In this document: positions 63,405 to 64,000 of the stretch, in pieces
Numbering within the stretch: position 1 is the first letter of the stretch
How the letters are laid out: every line of letters begins with the position of its first letter
Assembly (NCBI RefSeq): GCF_040703035.1
Contig: NZ_CP159996.1
Coordinates: 902,001 to 966,000, forward strand
DNA from: Terribacillus aidingensis
GTDB taxonomy: Bacteria > Bacillota > Bacilli > Bacillales > Amphibacillaceae
Reading direction: 5' to 3'
Length of the DNA stretch: 64,000 nucleotides
Program-made: the position numbers and the translations under genes
Notes under the pieces: generated by a model
The model's database searches: none
What the model was told of the DNA's origin: nothing
Seen by the model: only the letters and a program-made list of their open reading frames with translations

Positions 63405-64000
63405 ATGAAAAAGTGGAAATTAATCAGCATGGCTGCCCTTGCTGCGATTACGCTTACAGCTTGTCAGAATGACGATAATAACAATGACACTGGCATGGGC
63501 AATGTAGAACCGACTAGATTCAATAATACGGACAATAATTTAGTCGACCGTAATACTGACAATACAAGAGATGGTGATGATCGCCAGAAAAATGGTGATG
63601 ACCAACAGCCGCGTTACCAGGTTGCAGATGACGTAGCAAGAAAAGTGGAAGAAGTTGAAGGTGTAGATAGAGCGTATGTATTTACAACGGATAACAATGC
63701 TTATGTAGCTGTCGATATGAAGGACGATAACAATAACGGTAACAATGGTAATAACGGTATTAATGGTAACAATGGAAACAATGGAAACAATGGAAATAAC
63801 GGAAATAACGGTAACACAGGCAACAACGGAATGGGCAACACAGCTACTGGTAATAACAACAATAATGAAGTAACAGACAAGATGAAAAAAGATGTGGAAA
63901 AAGCAGTTAAATCAGTCGATGAAGATATCGATAATGTATATGTATCCGCAGATCCAGACTTTTTGGGAATGGCAGAAGACTACAACAACAAAATTGATGA
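63405..64000 (+). CDS. YhcN/YlaJ family spore lipoprotein (3'-truncated by window edge)
   Basis: The open frame begins at ATG 63405 with an AAAGGAGG SD and runs to the window end (198 codons seen). A lipoprotein signal peptide MKKWKLISMAALAAITLTAC (lipobox LTAC, Cys20) precedes an Asn/Asp-rich mature N-terminus. The YhcN-like segment VADDVARKVEEVEGVDRAYVF and a second copy-like segment (VEKAVKSVDEDIDNVYVSAD) form the conserved fold. Between them lies an Asn-Asn-Gly repeat tract (63728-63840), unusual for the family. The SigG-type promoter fits a forespore inner-membrane protein linked to germination or outgrowth. Confidence 0.85.
   Translation, partial: MKKWKLISMAALAAITLTACQNDDNNNDTGMGNVEPTRFNNTDNNLVDRNTDNTRDGDDRQKNGDDQQPRYQVADDVARKVEEVEGVDRAYVFTTDNNAYVAVDMKDDNNNGNNGNNGINGNNGNNGNNGNNGNNGNTGNNGMGNTATGNNNNNEVTDKMKKDVEKAVKSVDEDIDNVYVSADPDFLGMAEDYNNKID
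63728..63840 (+). repeat. Asn-Asn-Gly triplet repeat tract within the YhcN-like gene
   Basis: About twelve (NNG) units encoded by imperfect 9-bp repeats such as AATAACGGT, AACAATGGA and AACAATGGT. Tandem 9-bp repeats can expand or contract by whole codons without frameshift. Confidence 0.85.

Noticed and set aside
63728..63840. Short repeats as a CRISPR array
   Set aside because: The repeats are 9-bp coding units in frame within a lipoprotein gene, with no spacers and no cas genes.

Overview
The window is a chromosomal segment of a low- to mid-GC, endospore-forming Bacillaceae bacterium. The evidence is a GerA-type germinant receptor operon, PrkA and YhbH, a YhcN-type spore lipoprotein, the SigI/RsgI pair, a soluble YfmS-like chemoreceptor, and Bacillus-style gene order (pdxS-pdxT, cydABCD, odhA-odhB, glcU-gdh, queG...yhbB-trmL). 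The genus cannot be fixed from sequence alone. Nearly all genes look intact and densely packed. No rRNA, tRNA, prophage, IS transposase or CRISPR array was seen.

Layout: 1-2.8 kb, end of pdxS and pdxT (vitamin B6) converging on a MocR-type regulator. 2.9-7.5 kb, unrecognised small genes, a decayed small alarmone synthetase, a DapA-family enzyme and an orphan cellobiose-type PTS EIIC behind a perfect cre site. 7.7-14.5 kb, small membrane proteins, GNAT acetyltransferases, two RsbR-like STAS co-antagonists (V4R-STAS and GAF-STAS), a YitT permease, YhfP and a nucleotidyltransferase-like gene. 14.5-20.5 kb, cydABCD (cytochrome bd and its thiol ABC exporter) behind two Rex-type operators; a third Rex-type operator precedes a 46-codon membrane peptide 3 kb upstream. 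20.6-23.6 kb, sporulation-type glcU-gdh with a SigG-type promoter, an SDR and a YfcE-like phosphoesterase. 23.7-27.2 kb, a MurA paralogue with Asp instead of the catalytic Cys, a VTT/DedA-like protein, a repeat element and D-amino-acid transaminase. 27.3-33.7 kb, a candidate sRNA, queG, a soluble chemoreceptor, nfrA, yhbB, trmL, an XRE regulator and an HD-GYP protein. 33.7-37.5 kb, prkA, TauE/SafE exporter and divergent LysR regulator. 37.6-43.4 kb, a giant wall-anchored lamin-tail/metallophosphoesterase protein with an LPDTA sorting signal. 43.7-47.8 kb, odhA-odhB. 47.9-52.9 kb, a GerA/B/C operon and yhbH. 53-54.7 kb, an orphan MurG and a beta-carbonic anhydrase. 54.8-59 kb, the bmrCD-type heterodimeric multidrug exporter behind a leader-peptide attenuator. 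59.2-61.3 kb, sigI-rsgI. 61.4-64 kb, a GNAT/nitrilase fusion, a YhdB-like protein and a truncated YhcN-like lipoprotein.

Functional themes are: redox-controlled respiration (Rex sites and cyd); sporulation and germination (glcU-gdh, prkA, yhbH, gerABC, yhcN-like, with recognisable SigG and SigE promoter motifs); stress sensing (two STAS proteins, SigI/RsgI); cell-wall synthesis paralogues (MurA, MurG, D-amino-acid transaminase); and antibiotic-responsive efflux. The observations most worth checking are the bmr leader RNA architecture, the Rex-controlled membrane peptide, the Cys-to-Asp MurA paralogue, the LPDTA surface phosphoesterase, the small alarmone synthetase pseudogene and the candidate sRNA upstream of queG.
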